DNA of 52,000 bases from an uncultured Alphaproteobacteria bacterium (GTDB lineage Bacteria; Pseudomonadota; Alphaproteobacteria; Rs-D84), in the NCBI GenBank assembly GCA_937903135.1, contig CALDAH010000001.1, positions 1 through 52,000 on the forward strand. The letters run 5' to 3'. A model generated the notes under the pieces. The model saw only the letters and a program-made list of their open reading frames with translations, searched no databases and was not told the origin of the DNA. The stretch's first letter is position 1. Every line of letters starts with the position of its first letter. Shown here in pieces: positions 8,549-16,532 of the stretch. A program made the translations under genes and the position numbers.

Positions 8549-9172
8549 ATGAAAGAAGTGCCGAGTTTTCAGTTTGAAATAAATTCCGGATATTGTCGCG
8601 TCGCCGGCTGTGACGAGGTCGGACGCGGCCCATTATGTGGCCCGGTGGTTGCCGCCGCGGTTATGTTCCCCGCATTTGACATTGATATACCCGTTGTTAT
8701 TCGCGATTCAAAACAATTAACGCCAATCGCCCGGCGAACCGCATATGATTGGATTATAAATAATACTATATGGGGCATCGGAATGTGCAGCCCGGCCGAG
8801 ATTGACCAGATTAATATTTTATGGGCATCAATGTGTGCCATGACCCGGGCGGTTGAAAATATGGCCGAGCTGCCGGATTTCTGTTTAATTGACGGGAATC
8901 GCGTGCCGGCCGAATTAAACGGCGCAGCAATCGTTAAGGGTGATGCAAAATCATTGTCAATTGCCGCCGCATCTATTATCGCAAAGGAAACCCGTGATAA
9001 TATAATGCGTGACCTGGCGCACGAATTTCCCCAATACGGATGGGATAAAAATGCTGGTTATCCAACACAATCTCATTTGCAGGCAATTGATAAATATGGT
9101 ATAAACGAGCATTATAGAAAAAGTTTTAGACCGATAAAGGAAAGGATAAAAAATGAAACTGCGGACAATTAA
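8549..9172 (+). CDS. rnhB: Ribonuclease HII
   Basis: Cleaves the RNA strand of RNA-DNA hybrids and removes single ribonucleotides. The catalytic acidic residues are visible: D22 and E23 in CDEVGRGPLCGP and D115 in LIDGN; KGDAKSLSIAAASIIAKETRD and the C-terminal GYPTQSH are conserved. 207 residues, usual length. Its last 20 bases overlap the start of pgk, so translation of the two is likely coupled. Confidence 0.95.
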   Translation: MKEVPSFQFEINSGYCRVAGCDEVGRGPLCGPVVAAAVMFPAFDIDIPVVIRDSKQLTPIARRTAYDWIINNTIWGIGMCSPAEIDQINILWASMCAMTRAVENMAELPDFCLIDGNRVPAELNGAAIVKGDAKSLSIAAASIIAKETRDNIMRDLAHEFPQYGWDKNAGYPTQSHLQAIDKYGINEHYRKSFRPIKERIKNETADN

Positions 9173-10322
9173 TAACTTGGATCTGCGCGGGAAATACGTA
9201 TTATTACGCGATGATTTTAACGTTCAGATAGTAGATGGGAAAATTACCGACGGATTTCGTATAGAGCAGAGTATGCCAACGATTGAAAAACTGCGTTCGG
9301 CCGGCGCGCGCGTCGTAATCTGTGCCCACCTGGGGCGGCCAAAGGGTACGCGAAATATGGAATTTTCCATGCGACCGGTCGCAGAATTTTTAAATGTTCC
9401 GTTAATTGATGATTGCCTGCGCCGGGACTTTATGGCCGATATGAATAACGGTGATGTCGTGTTATTGGAAAACGTTCGCTTTTACCCAGGCGAGGAGTCA
9501 AATGACCCGGCATTCGCCCAGCGCCTGGCCGCGGGTTTTGATATATTTGTAAACGACGCGTTCGCGGTATCGCACCGGGCACACGCCAGTACCGTCGGCG
9601 TCGCCATGATTTTACCGTCATACGCAGGGGAATTGCTGGCGTCCGAGATTGAAAATCTATCGGCGGTTATGGAAAACCCTGTTCGCCCGTTATTATCCAT
9701 TGTCGCCGGCAGCAAGGTGTCAACAAAGATCGGCGTGCTAAAGGCGCTGGCGAAGCTGTCGGATACGCTAATTATTGGCGGTGCACTGGGGACAACATTT
9801 AACTATGCGCTGGGGGAAAACGTCGGGAATTCATTATACGAGGCGGATCAAAAAAATACCGCATTGGAAATACTTCAATACGCCAAGCAGAATAATTGTC
9901 AGGTTTTATTGCCCCTGGACAAAGGCGTCGCAAAAGAATTTACGCGTGATGCGGTTCGTACGAACAAAGATTTAAAAGATATTATGCCCGATGATGTAAT
10001 TATTGATGCGGGGATTGAAACGACCCAGCGAAATGTTGCCGCGATTAATTCGGCCAAAACGGTTATTTGGAACGGGACAGTTGGTATGGCGGAATGGATG
10101 CCGACATGGTCGTATGGTTCATTTGCGCTGGCCCGTGCGATCGCTGCACGTACCCGGGCGGGCGAGATTACCAGTGTTATCGGTGGCGGGGATACCGTTG
10201 CCGCACTGGAGGCGTGTGGCGTAAAAGACGATATTACATACGTATCCACCGGCGGCGGGGCGTTTTTAGAATTCATAGAAGGGCGAATACTGCCCGGGAT
10301 TTCAATTCTGGAAAATAAATAA
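9153..10322 (+). CDS. pgk: Phosphoglycerate kinase
   Basis: The glycolytic ATP-forming step from 1,3-bisphosphoglycerate to 3-phosphoglycerate, cytosolic. Typical motifs: LRDDFNVQ (usually R-D-N-V), HLGRPKG, LENVRFYPGEE, NDAFAVSHRAHASTVG, the nucleotide region GGALGTTF, and the C-terminal GGGDTVAALE with STGGGAFLEF. 389 residues. An AAGGA lies before the ATG inside the end of rnhB. Ends in a hairpin shared with the convergent gene. Confidence 0.96.
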   Translation: MKLRTINNLDLRGKYVLLRDDFNVQIVDGKITDGFRIEQSMPTIEKLRSAGARVVICAHLGRPKGTRNMEFSMRPVAEFLNVPLIDDCLRRDFMADMNNGDVVLLENVRFYPGEESNDPAFAQRLAAGFDIFVNDAFAVSHRAHASTVGVAMILPSYAGELLASEIENLSAVMENPVRPLLSIVAGSKVSTKIGVLKALAKLSDTLIIGGALGTTFNYALGENVGNSLYEADQKNTALEILQYAKQNNCQVLLPLDKGVAKEFTRDAVRTNKDLKDIMPDDVIIDAGIETTQRNVAAINSAKTVIWNGTVGMAEWMPTWSYGSFALARAIAARTRAGEITSVIGGGDTVAALEACGVKDDITYVSTGGGAFLEFIEGRILPGISILENK

Positions 10323-10323
10323 T

Positions 10324-10350
10324 AAAAAGTCCCGTTTATCGGGACTTTTT
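10324..10350. terminator. Terminator of pgk, overlapping the 3' end of the convergent gene
   Basis: AAAAAGTCCCG and CGGGACTTTTT form the stem. The last five codons and the stop of the minus-strand gene ending at 10336 lie inside it. Confidence 0.85.
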
Positions 10351-10785
10351 CATATTATCAATCTTGGTCTGCATTTGATATACGAACGATGACAGTTCGC
10401 GCAGTATGGGCCGGTATGCAATCCATTCGCTGATGCGGATTGAGTTCTTTTCATTAATAATCGCAGCAGAATTCTTGCGGGAATCGCGTATTCTGCTTAT
10501 TTCGCTTTGTGTTATCAGCCCATCGCGATAGATCTGATGCAAGATTTGTGTTTTATTTTGTAAATTTTTTAAACACTCGTCCGAATCGGGATTTTTTATA
10601 GATTCTGCGATGGCGCGTTCGTGATTTGCACGTACAACCGGGGCCGCATGGTGTATTAGCCCTAATAAATATCTCAGACGCTGTTCTTCTAGTTCGTACA
10701 TGGAATTTGACCACGTCGGTGATAGTTCGGCTTTTGGTGAATTAATGTATCTTAATAATAAATATATTGCAGTGATCGTTAGCAT
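10336..10785 (-). CDS. Hypothetical protein with N-terminal membrane anchor
   Basis: 149 residues: one hydrophobic start (about 1-13), then a charged, helical body rich in Arg, Glu and Asn (ELEEQRLRYLLGLIHHAAP, later SRIRDSRKN). No family recognised. No good ribosome binding site precedes 10785, so an internal start is possible. The coding end (MKKSR, stop) is embedded in the pgk terminator stem, an economical arrangement supporting that the frame is real. Confidence 0.6.
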   Translation of the reverse strand: MLTITAIYLLLRYINSPKAELSPTWSNSMYELEEQRLRYLLGLIHHAAPVVRANHERAIAESIKNPDSDECLKNLQNKTQILHQIYRDGLITQSEISRIRDSRKNSAAIINEKNSIRISEWIAYRPILRELSSFVYQMQTKIDNMKKSR

Positions 10786-10932
10786 TTTTTTAACTCGTCT
10801 TTATATAATATACTTATATTTTGATTTGTCAATCATAGGTTGTATTTTCAAAAATATAACATATATATAGTATAAATTCGCGAATCGGTTTTTAATATGG
10901 TATACTTTTATTAGTAAAAATAAGGATTATAC

Positions 10933-11514
10933 ATGGCTTTAATACCAATGGTTATTGAGGAATCACCACGCGGGGAACGTTCGTTTGATATTTATTCCCG
11001 TCTGCTGCGTGATAGAATTGTTATGATAAATGGCACGATTGAACCTGCGATGGCAAATACTATTGTCGCCGAGTTATTGTTTTTAGAATCAGAAAACCCG
11101 AATGCTGATATATCGGTATATATTAACTCGCCGGGCGGGGACGTATCGGCCGGATGGGCAATTATGGATACTATGAAATATATAAAGCCCCAGATATCAA
11201 CAATTGGGATGGGGCTGGTCGCATCTATGGGATCGGTATTATTGGCCGCCGGGGACAAGGGCAAACGTTTTGCATTGCCAAATACCCAGATTATGATTCA
11301 TCAACCGATGGCCGGGGCCGAGGGTCAGATTACCGATATGGAAATACGTTTGAATCAATATCAAAAGAACAAGAAAACATTAATAAAACAAATGGCCGAA
11401 TTTACCGGACGCAAAGAAAAAGAACTCTTCGCGGCAATGGAACGTGATAACTGGATGTGCCCGGCCGAGGCAAAAGATTTCGGAATAATTGACGAAATAC
11501 TGGAACGTAAATAA
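10933..11514 (+). CDS. clpP: ATP-dependent Clp protease proteolytic subunit
   Basis: Serine peptidase that forms two stacked heptameric rings and degrades substrates fed by ClpX. The triad is visible: S98 in ASMGS, H123 in MIHQP and an aspartate about 50 residues on. 193 residues, usual length. TAAGGA precedes the ATG. clpX follows after 23 bases, the common operon order in Proteobacteria. Confidence 0.97.
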   Translation: MALIPMVIEESPRGERSFDIYSRLLRDRIVMINGTIEPAMANTIVAELLFLESENPNADISVYINSPGGDVSAGWAIMDTMKYIKPQISTIGMGLVASMGSVLLAAGDKGKRFALPNTQIMIHQPMAGAEGQITDMEIRLNQYQKNKKTLIKQMAEFTGRKEKELFAAMERDNWMCPAEAKDFGIIDEILERK

Positions 11515-11537
11515 TATTATATCGTGGATGGATTAAA

Positions 11538-12806
11538 ATGAGTGACGATAAACACCAACCGGCCAGCGCGCCAGAAAATAATCAACAGTTTTGCAGTTTC
11601 TGCGGCAAAGCTGTATACGAGGTAAAAAAACTGGTCAGCGGTCGTAACGTTTGCATTTGCGATGAATGCATTAATTTATGTAACGACATTATGGCCGACG
11701 ACATGCGGTCAGAGGTTAATCGTGATGCCGCGAAATTGCCAACCCCGCGTCAGATTTATGATTTCTTAAACGAATACATTATCGGTCAGGATAATGCAAA
11801 ACGTACGTTATCGGTTGCGGTATATAATCACTATAAACGTCACAGCGCGGCCGTATCATCCAGCGTAGAGATTCAAAAATCTAATGTTTTACTAATCGGT
11901 TCAACCGGCACGGGTAAGACTTTATTTGCCCAAACATTGGCTCGAATACTGGATGTGCCGTTCGCAATTGCCGATGCCACAACATTAACCGAGGCCGGAT
12001 ATGTCGGCGACGACGTAGAAAGCGTTTTAATGCGTTTGCTTCAGAACGCAAACTTTGATGTGGAACGTGCCCAGCGGGGAATTATTTATATTGACGAGAT
12101 TGATAAGATTTCCCGTAAATCAGAAAACCCGTCACTGACGCGCGATGTATCCGGCGAAGGTGTTCAGCAGGCACTATTAAAGCTAATAGAAGGTACGGTC
12201 GCAAATGTTCCGGCCGGCGGGGCAGGGCGTAAACATCCCGGCGAAACGACCGTTCAATTGGATACCAGCAAGATATTGTTTATATGCGGCGGGGCATTTG
12301 ACGGCCTGAATAAAATTATTGCATCGCGTTCATCGGAACGTCGCGGAATCGGGTTCGGGGCAACCGTTGAATCCAAAAAAGAAATCGCCGAAAAGGATTT
12401 CTTGGGCGATGTTCAGCCCGAAGATTTGGTTAAATTCGGAATTATCCCGGAATTGGTTGGGCGTTTGCCGATTATTACAACCCTGCAGGCGCTGGATGAA
12501 AATGCACTGGTTCAGATATTAACCCAGCCGAAAAACGCGGTCGTAAAACAGTTTGGCGCAATGCTGGAAATGGATGGCGTTAAATTAAATATTACCGACG
12601 ACGGTCTGCGTGAAATTGCAAAAATGGCGGTCGCCCGTAAAACCGGTGCGCGCGGACTGCGCAGTATACTTGAAAAGATATTATTGCAGCCGATGTTTGA
12701 CGCCCCGGAAAAAGAAGATTTGGCCGAAATCGTTATTGACAGCGATGTTGTCGCGGGAAAAAAAATGCCGGTTGAAATCTTGCGTGATGCTAAAAAAGCA
12801 GCATAA
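11538..12806 (+). CDS. clpX: ClpX ATP-dependent unfoldase
   Basis: AAA+ unfoldase that recognises tagged substrates and threads them into ClpP. Zinc-binding domain with C19, C22, C41, C44; Walker A GSTGTGKT (121-128; GPTG is more usual, so the second residue is changed); Walker B IIYIDEIDK; pore motif YVGDD; sensor regions and a C-terminal domain as usual. 422 residues. Second gene of the clpP operon, ending in a terminator. Confidence 0.97.
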   Translation: MSDDKHQPASAPENNQQFCSFCGKAVYEVKKLVSGRNVCICDECINLCNDIMADDMRSEVNRDAAKLPTPRQIYDFLNEYIIGQDNAKRTLSVAVYNHYKRHSAAVSSSVEIQKSNVLLIGSTGTGKTLFAQTLARILDVPFAIADATTLTEAGYVGDDVESVLMRLLQNANFDVERAQRGIIYIDEIDKISRKSENPSLTRDVSGEGVQQALLKLIEGTVANVPAGGAGRKHPGETTVQLDTSKILFICGGAFDGLNKIIASRSSERRGIGFGATVESKKEIAEKDFLGDVQPEDLVKFGIIPELVGRLPIITTLQALDENALVQILTQPKNAVVKQFGAMLEMDGVKLNITDDGLREIAKMAVARKTGARGLRSILEKILLQPMFDAPEKEDLAEIVIDSDVVAGKKMPVEILRDAKKAA

Positions 12807-12807
12807 G

Positions 12808-12840
12808 AAAATCCCCCCGACCGGGGGATTTATTTTTTTT
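12808..12840 (+). terminator. Terminator after clpX
   Basis: AATCCCCC / GGGGGATT stem followed by a T-rich run. Confidence 0.85.
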
Positions 12841-12855
12841 CGCCGATTGTAATAA

Positions 12856-12884
12856 TTGACTTATATGACTAAATTCATTAGAAT
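12856..12884 (+). promoter_or_regulatory. Promoter of the cysteine-rich gene, with a long inverted repeat
   Basis: -35 TTGACT (12856-12861), 17-base spacer, -10 TAGAAT (12879-12884). ATGACTAAATT inside the spacer (12865-12875) is repeated in inverse as AATTTAGTCAT at 12922-12932, downstream of the expected start; because one arm lies in the promoter the pair looks like a two-site operator rather than an RNA hairpin. Confidence 0.5.
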
Positions 12885-12983
12885 ATATGTTGAAAAAAAT
12901 GCCGAATTAAAACCACCGATTAATTTAGTCATTTTTATTGTTATAAAATTCCCGGATTTTTGCATGCTAGCTCCTGTTGATTT

Positions 12984-13529
12984 ATGCCGAATGCAAACGG
13001 TCGTTTGGCCACGGCGTTGATATTGATCGGCGGGATATCGGGCGCATTCGCGCTGGAAGAGATCGAGGAAAGCGTACTATGCGACCCATACCCGTGTTTG
13101 TGGTATAATTCCAGCGGCGCATGTGCGGTATGTGACTGCCGCAGTGTTGAGTGCCCGGCTGATAAATATATAACAAAAACATGCCAATGCAGCGGCGGTG
13201 ACATAACAATTAAGGTCTGTACCGATTGTAATACCAACGTCGTATGGACCGCCGACATCAGGGCCGGTGCAGAAAAAAGATACGCCGATAAATGCGATAT
13301 ACCATCAATCACGTGCAAGGCGAATACAGAATATCGCTGTGCCGCCGGGTATTATGGGTCAGCACCATTTCTGTGCAATGATTGCAAAACAGCGACAGGG
13401 AATTCGGCGGCCACGTCCCAGGCGGGCCAGGCGTCGGATGTTACGTCGTGCTATTTACCGGCCGGTTATATTGGCAATGACGCATCGGGAACATATACCT
13501 ATACCGCGAATTGCTTTTATTCCGATTAA
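12984..13529 (+). CDS. Cysteine-rich secreted protein
   Basis: 181 residues with a signal-peptide-like start (hydrophobic residues 9-22, ending AFA) and many paired cysteines. The C-terminal two thirds follow the paralogue at 37087: V-W-x-A-x-x-x-A-G-x-E-K-R, then TEYRCAAGYYGS, a CxxC, TSCYLPAGY, and an end in YTANCFYSD. Unlike the two minus-strand paralogues it lacks the structured leader and instead has a plain promoter with an inverted repeat. No good Shine-Dalgarno is seen before the ATG. Probably an envelope protein stabilised by disulfides; function unknown. Confidence 0.75.
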   Translation: MPNANGRLATALILIGGISGAFALEEIEESVLCDPYPCLWYNSSGACAVCDCRSVECPADKYITKTCQCSGGDITIKVCTDCNTNVVWTADIRAGAEKRYADKCDIPSITCKANTEYRCAAGYYGSAPFLCNDCKTATGNSAATSQAGQASDVTSCYLPAGYIGNDASGTYTYTANCFYSD

Positions 13530-13600
13530 ATATCATCTGCGGGGCGAATTTAACAGAAATTTAACATGCGTTATTATAATCACTTAATTCGTATTAAGCA

Positions 13601-14710
13601 TTATGCATTTTGATTCTCGGTCATATATTTAAGTGCCGCGCAGGTTGTTTTATCCAGATAATATGAACTTTGCTCGGTTGCCCATTTTTTATATAATTCT
13701 TCGTCAATATCTGAATTATTTAGATAATTGTTTTCCACAAACTTCATAAGTTGAGTCCCGACCATGCCATATTCGGCGTTATAATAATCAATTCTATGGG
13801 CATCTTCGTGGGCTAATGTTTTTAAATAAGAACCTAGGCTAGAGAAGCTGATGCTTTTGTCTTTGAATAAAAAAATATCATGCGTATTAGAATATCCGCC
13901 GCCTTGGTTTGCTTGGAGTATATGTGGGCCATTTGGCGCATCGTCATGTATAACCCGACCGGTCGGCGTACCTGTGATTTTTGCACTTTCATTTAAAATC
14001 ATACGCGCTAAATCCACCTTTTCAGATCCGGATAATTTATCAAATTTACGAATTTTCTGTAAAATTTGTGAATTGTTAAATATTATTTTACGATATATTT
14101 CAATGCGTTCACCAACAACAAAATCACCATTTTTTAAATCAATATATTCGTCCATTTTTGTTATGTATTCTACGACTAAATCTATTTGTGATTTTTTATT
14201 ATCCGGTGACAAGGATTTAGATTTCGTTTCAAATTCTTTCTCTAATTTTGCAATTTCGGGGCTATACGTAGAATAATTTGGATTAGCCATATCATTTAAC
14301 GAAAGAAATTCTTTATACGCTGCTATTAAATCAGGATATAGAATTCTATACTGCTTATATTCTTCTTTGTCTTCACTAATAGATTCCACGTTGTATTTTG
14401 ATAACAACTTCTTAACTTCTGTTTTTAATTCATCTGCCCGGGATAATAAATTATTTATTTCGTCCCATGTTTTCCAGTGTTTTACTGTATTTTGCATAAC
14501 AGTCAGGTCGTCATAAAACATATCTCTGAAATCGTGCCATGTGTGATTGCGATTCCCGTATTTTTTATATGCGTCGTACCAAATTTTATCTGTTGGTGAC
14601 ATGTTTTTAACACCCATAATATGATCCAGGGTTGGTATCTGCTGAACTACTGCCTGACCAACAGTATTATGAATTTTATCAATGGCTATTTTATAATTTT
14701 CTGTTTTCAT
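13601..14710 (-). CDS. Hypothetical protein with HExxH zinc-metallopeptidase motif
   Basis: 369 residues, no signal peptide visible, lysine- and asparagine-rich. The only recognisable signal is HEDAH at 301-305 in LKTLAHEDAHRIDYY, the zinc-binding active-site motif of gluzincin-type peptidases, with acidic residues after it that could be the third ligand. The region before it is long and helical. Base composition and codon use (ATA, AGA, AAT) are richer in A and T than in the core genes upstream, suggesting acquired DNA. Could be a secreted effector or toxin peptidase; it may equally be an inactive remnant of such a family. Confidence 0.6.
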   Translation of the reverse strand: MKTENYKIAIDKIHNTVGQAVVQQIPTLDHIMGVKNMSPTDKIWYDAYKKYGNRNHTWHDFRDMFYDDLTVMQNTVKHWKTWDEINNLLSRADELKTEVKKLLSKYNVESISEDKEEYKQYRILYPDLIAAYKEFLSLNDMANPNYSTYSPEIAKLEKEFETKSKSLSPDNKKSQIDLVVEYITKMDEYIDLKNGDFVVGERIEIYRKIIFNNSQILQKIRKFDKLSGSEKVDLARMILNESAKITGTPTGRVIHDDAPNGPHILQANQGGGYSNTHDIFLFKDKSISFSSLGSYLKTLAHEDAHRIDYYNAEYGMVGTQLMKFVENNYLNNSDIDEELYKKWATEQSSYYLDKTTCAALKYMTENQNA

Positions 14711-14808
14711 ATCTAAATCCGTTTGGCAATTGTATCATAATTTTATGCAATTAACAATTTTTCAATCGCACCCGCCCGGGAATAATATTTTTTATACTAA
14801 ATATTAGA

Positions 14809-15030
14809 TTGGATTTTCTGCCCATTGATGTTAATATAAATATGCATCGCAAAAGATGCCGAAGCATTGAAAACTTCGCGATAAGGGTGTCGGATATACA
14901 CCAAACTATATCCCTGCTTAATTGCGGGGAGCTGCTGGCTATGCAACAGGGTATTACCCAAAGGCCAGCGGGGTCATCTTATCGTGATTTTTCAATCTCC
15001 CCGCGCCATCTTTTGCATAACGGAAGGTGG
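14809..15030 (+). ncRNA. Structured RNA element, copy 1
   Basis: About 220 nt, similar along its length to 18818-19040. Helices: GCATC/GATGC (14844-14859), CGAAG/CTTCG (14860-14878), CGATAAG/CTTATCG (14879-14885 with 14978-14984), GGTGT/ACACC (14886-14902) whose loop pairs onward as GGATATA/TATATCC (14892-14898 with 14907-14913), GCTGG/CCAGC (14934-14938 with 14965-14969) and GGGTA/TACCC (14949-14959). Changes from copy 2 keep the pairings. A TATACT at 14793-14798 could be its -10. It ends before a Shine-Dalgarno (GGAAGG) and the ATG of a truncated gene. No known class recognised. Confidence 0.7.
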
Positions 15031-15034
15031 CACA

Positions 15035-15148
15035 ATGAAAAAAGTAATATCCCCTATAATGATTCTTAGGCGCTGCGCGGCAAATGTGTATGCATCGCCT
15101 GCCGCTTACCACAAACCTTACCTTGCTCAAATTCGGTATTAATTTTAG
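15035..15148 (+). pseudogene. Outer-membrane protein gene with internal deletion
   Basis: The first 20 or so codons match the start of the gene at 19047 (MKKVISPIMIL versus MKKAIIPIMIL), then the sequence jumps to what matches its last codons: ATTCGGTAT, TAA, TTT, TAG against CTCAGGTATAGATTTTAA. About 650 bases are missing and a stop now falls after 35 codons (15140-15142). The downstream small membrane gene keeps its spacing. A remnant of the duplicated module. Confidence 0.7.
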
Positions 15149-15200
15149 TTTAGCGTACCGGATTTTGAATAAGCAATATTTTAACCAAAAGGAGAAAAAA

Positions 15201-15413
15201 ATGAATGAATATCTAATACAAAGCGCAATGGAAAAGATGCAACACCAGGCAGAAGTTGTGCAAACAATGGGGATAATAAGCTTTATTGCAATCGTGCTGT
15301 CGTGCATATTTTTATTTGTAATTATGGTATCAATATTAAAGCGCAGATTTTATAGGGAAGAGGGCCTTGAACGCTATGGATATAGCAATTATGTGGCAGA
15401 TGATGAAGATTAA
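15201..15413 (+). CDS. Small single-pass membrane protein, copy 1
   Basis: 70 residues: a polar N-terminal helix (MNEYLIQSAMEKMQHQ), one hydrophobic segment (about residues 24-45, IISFIAIVLSCIFLFVIMVS), and a basic then acidic tail (LKRRFYREEGLERYG, ending DDED). About 80% identical to the product of 19879-20091. AAAGGAG precedes the ATG. Last gene of the duplicated module, followed by a hairpin terminator that is also duplicated. Retained although the gene before it is broken. Function unknown. Confidence 0.75.
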   Translation: MNEYLIQSAMEKMQHQAEVVQTMGIISFIAIVLSCIFLFVIMVSILKRRFYREEGLERYGYSNYVADDED

Positions 15414-15417
15414 GGAT

Positions 15418-15446
15418 AAAAAGTGGGCGTGTCCCACTTTTTTATT
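15418..15446 (+). terminator. Terminator of module copy 1
   Basis: AAAGTGGG / CCCACTTT stem followed by T run. Confidence 0.75.
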
Positions 15447-15501
15447 TTATCGGACGAATATCCACGTAAAGTTATCAAGTATCATTATAAAAGGATTAAA
15501 A

Positions 15502-15648
15502 GTGAAGATGATGTCTGTTAAAGAATGTCGCAAATATTTACCTGAATTAAATCATTTACCCGATAGCGAAATAATAAAAATTCGTGATTATTTAATAGAA
15601 ATCGTAAATTTGGCATTAAATACCGCAATGAAAGAATATAAACGATGA
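15502..15648 (+). CDS. Small hypothetical protein
   Basis: 48 codons from a GTG with AAAGGA seven bases before it; the ATGs at 15508 and 15511 are alternatives. The product is charged and helical (VKECRKYLPELNHLPDSEI, then a leucine-rich helix). The style resembles small genes that accompany plasmid or phage recombinases, a weak recollection only. No membrane segment. Confidence 0.5.
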   Translation: MKMMSVKECRKYLPELNHLPDSEIIKIRDYLIEIVNLALNTAMKEYKR

Positions 15649-15716
15649 AACGAAAGACAAATTAAACCCACCGAAATTGCATTGAATTTTTAGCATTTTT
15701 TGATACAATTACAGAC

Positions 15717-16259
15717 ATGGCAAACAAAGCAAAAACTCTTTATCATGGTTCACAGCATAAAATAACCGATGGTGTTATTCATGCCCGTGATGCATATTTG
15801 CCAACAACAAACACGCCCATAACCGCCGTATTTGCAACACCTGATTTAGTACACGCAAAAAATTATGCTTGTATGAGATTGATTGCGGAAGGTTGGAAAT
15901 CACCCAGAACAAGTGATACTTTGTATGTTCAGAAATTAAACCAAGATATTTCTGGTAAAAAAGCATACATATACGAATTGGATTCTGACGGTTTTGAACG
16001 TGATGCAGATGGTACTTATTATTCTTTGACCAACAAACCTATTAAAAAAGTTATTGAAATTGATGTTATGCAAGAAATAAAAAGTGGAAATATAAAGGTG
16101 TATGTTTTAAAGGACGGTATAGACTGCCCACAAGATCGTGGTGACATCTGGGCAGAACTTGTTAATAACAAGGATAATTTTGAGTTGTACAAGCCCGATT
16201 CAAAAAAATTTGATATGGCATTTTTGGTGCAAATGAAAGATTTAGGACTTAATAAATAA
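15717..16259 (+). CDS. ADP-ribosyltransferase-fold-like protein, possible toxin
   Basis: 180 residues. The opening LYHGSQ and the later AVFATPDLVHAKNYA resemble the first strand and the NAD-pocket helix of small ART-fold proteins (DUF3990-like, KptA-like), in which LYHGS carries the first catalytic-region residue. A third motif (often an acidic or glutamine residue in the last third) cannot be assigned with certainty; the region with YVLKDGIDCPQDRGD is a candidate. Codons such as AGA and CTT set it apart from core genes. It is isolated: no antitoxin-like partner is adjacent. No Shine-Dalgarno. Terminators follow. Confidence 0.5.
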   Translation: MANKAKTLYHGSQHKITDGVIHARDAYLPTTNTPITAVFATPDLVHAKNYACMRLIAEGWKSPRTSDTLYVQKLNQDISGKKAYIYELDSDGFERDADGTYYSLTNKPIKKVIEIDVMQEIKSGNIKVYVLKDGIDCPQDRGDIWAELVNNKDNFELYKPDSKKFDMAFLVQMKDLGLNK

Positions 16260-16273
16260 ACTTAAAAAGTTCG

Positions 16274-16299
16274 AAAGTGGTGATTTTTCACCACTTTTT
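16274..16299 (+). terminator. Terminator after the ART-like gene
   Basis: AAAGTGGTG / CACCACTTT stem and a T run. A second hairpin follows at 16344. Confidence 0.75.
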
Positions 16300-16343
16300 A
16301 TATTTCAATTTTCGCTCTCGCTGGAAATATTAGAAAACAAACA

Positions 16344-16369
16344 AAAACCGCCCAATCGGGCGGTTTTAT
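16344..16369. terminator. Second hairpin terminator
   Basis: AAAACCGCCC / GGGCGGTTTT; symmetric, so usable in either direction. The rest of 16260-16532 is AT-rich and I see no gene in it. Confidence 0.65.
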
Positions 16370-16532
16370 AAATCTTGGTTGACGATAGCAAACGAATTTC
16401 GAACCACGTATTACAAAGATATTATAAGTTTAGCCCCGATAATAAAAAATATAGGCAATATACCAGAAAACTTGTATTTGCCCCAAAACTGCCATAGCAT
16501 AAGAATATAAGCTAAAAATAAGGTGTAATGAA

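Noticed and set aside
14809..15069. Open frame through RNA copy 1, resembling the N-terminal extension of the barrel frame in copy 2 (both contain Q-Q-G-I-x-Q-R-P)
   Set aside because: The similarity in that frame comes from nucleotide conservation; length differences shift the frame in the first half, changes hit all codon positions, and substitutions preserve base pairs. RNA is the better reading.
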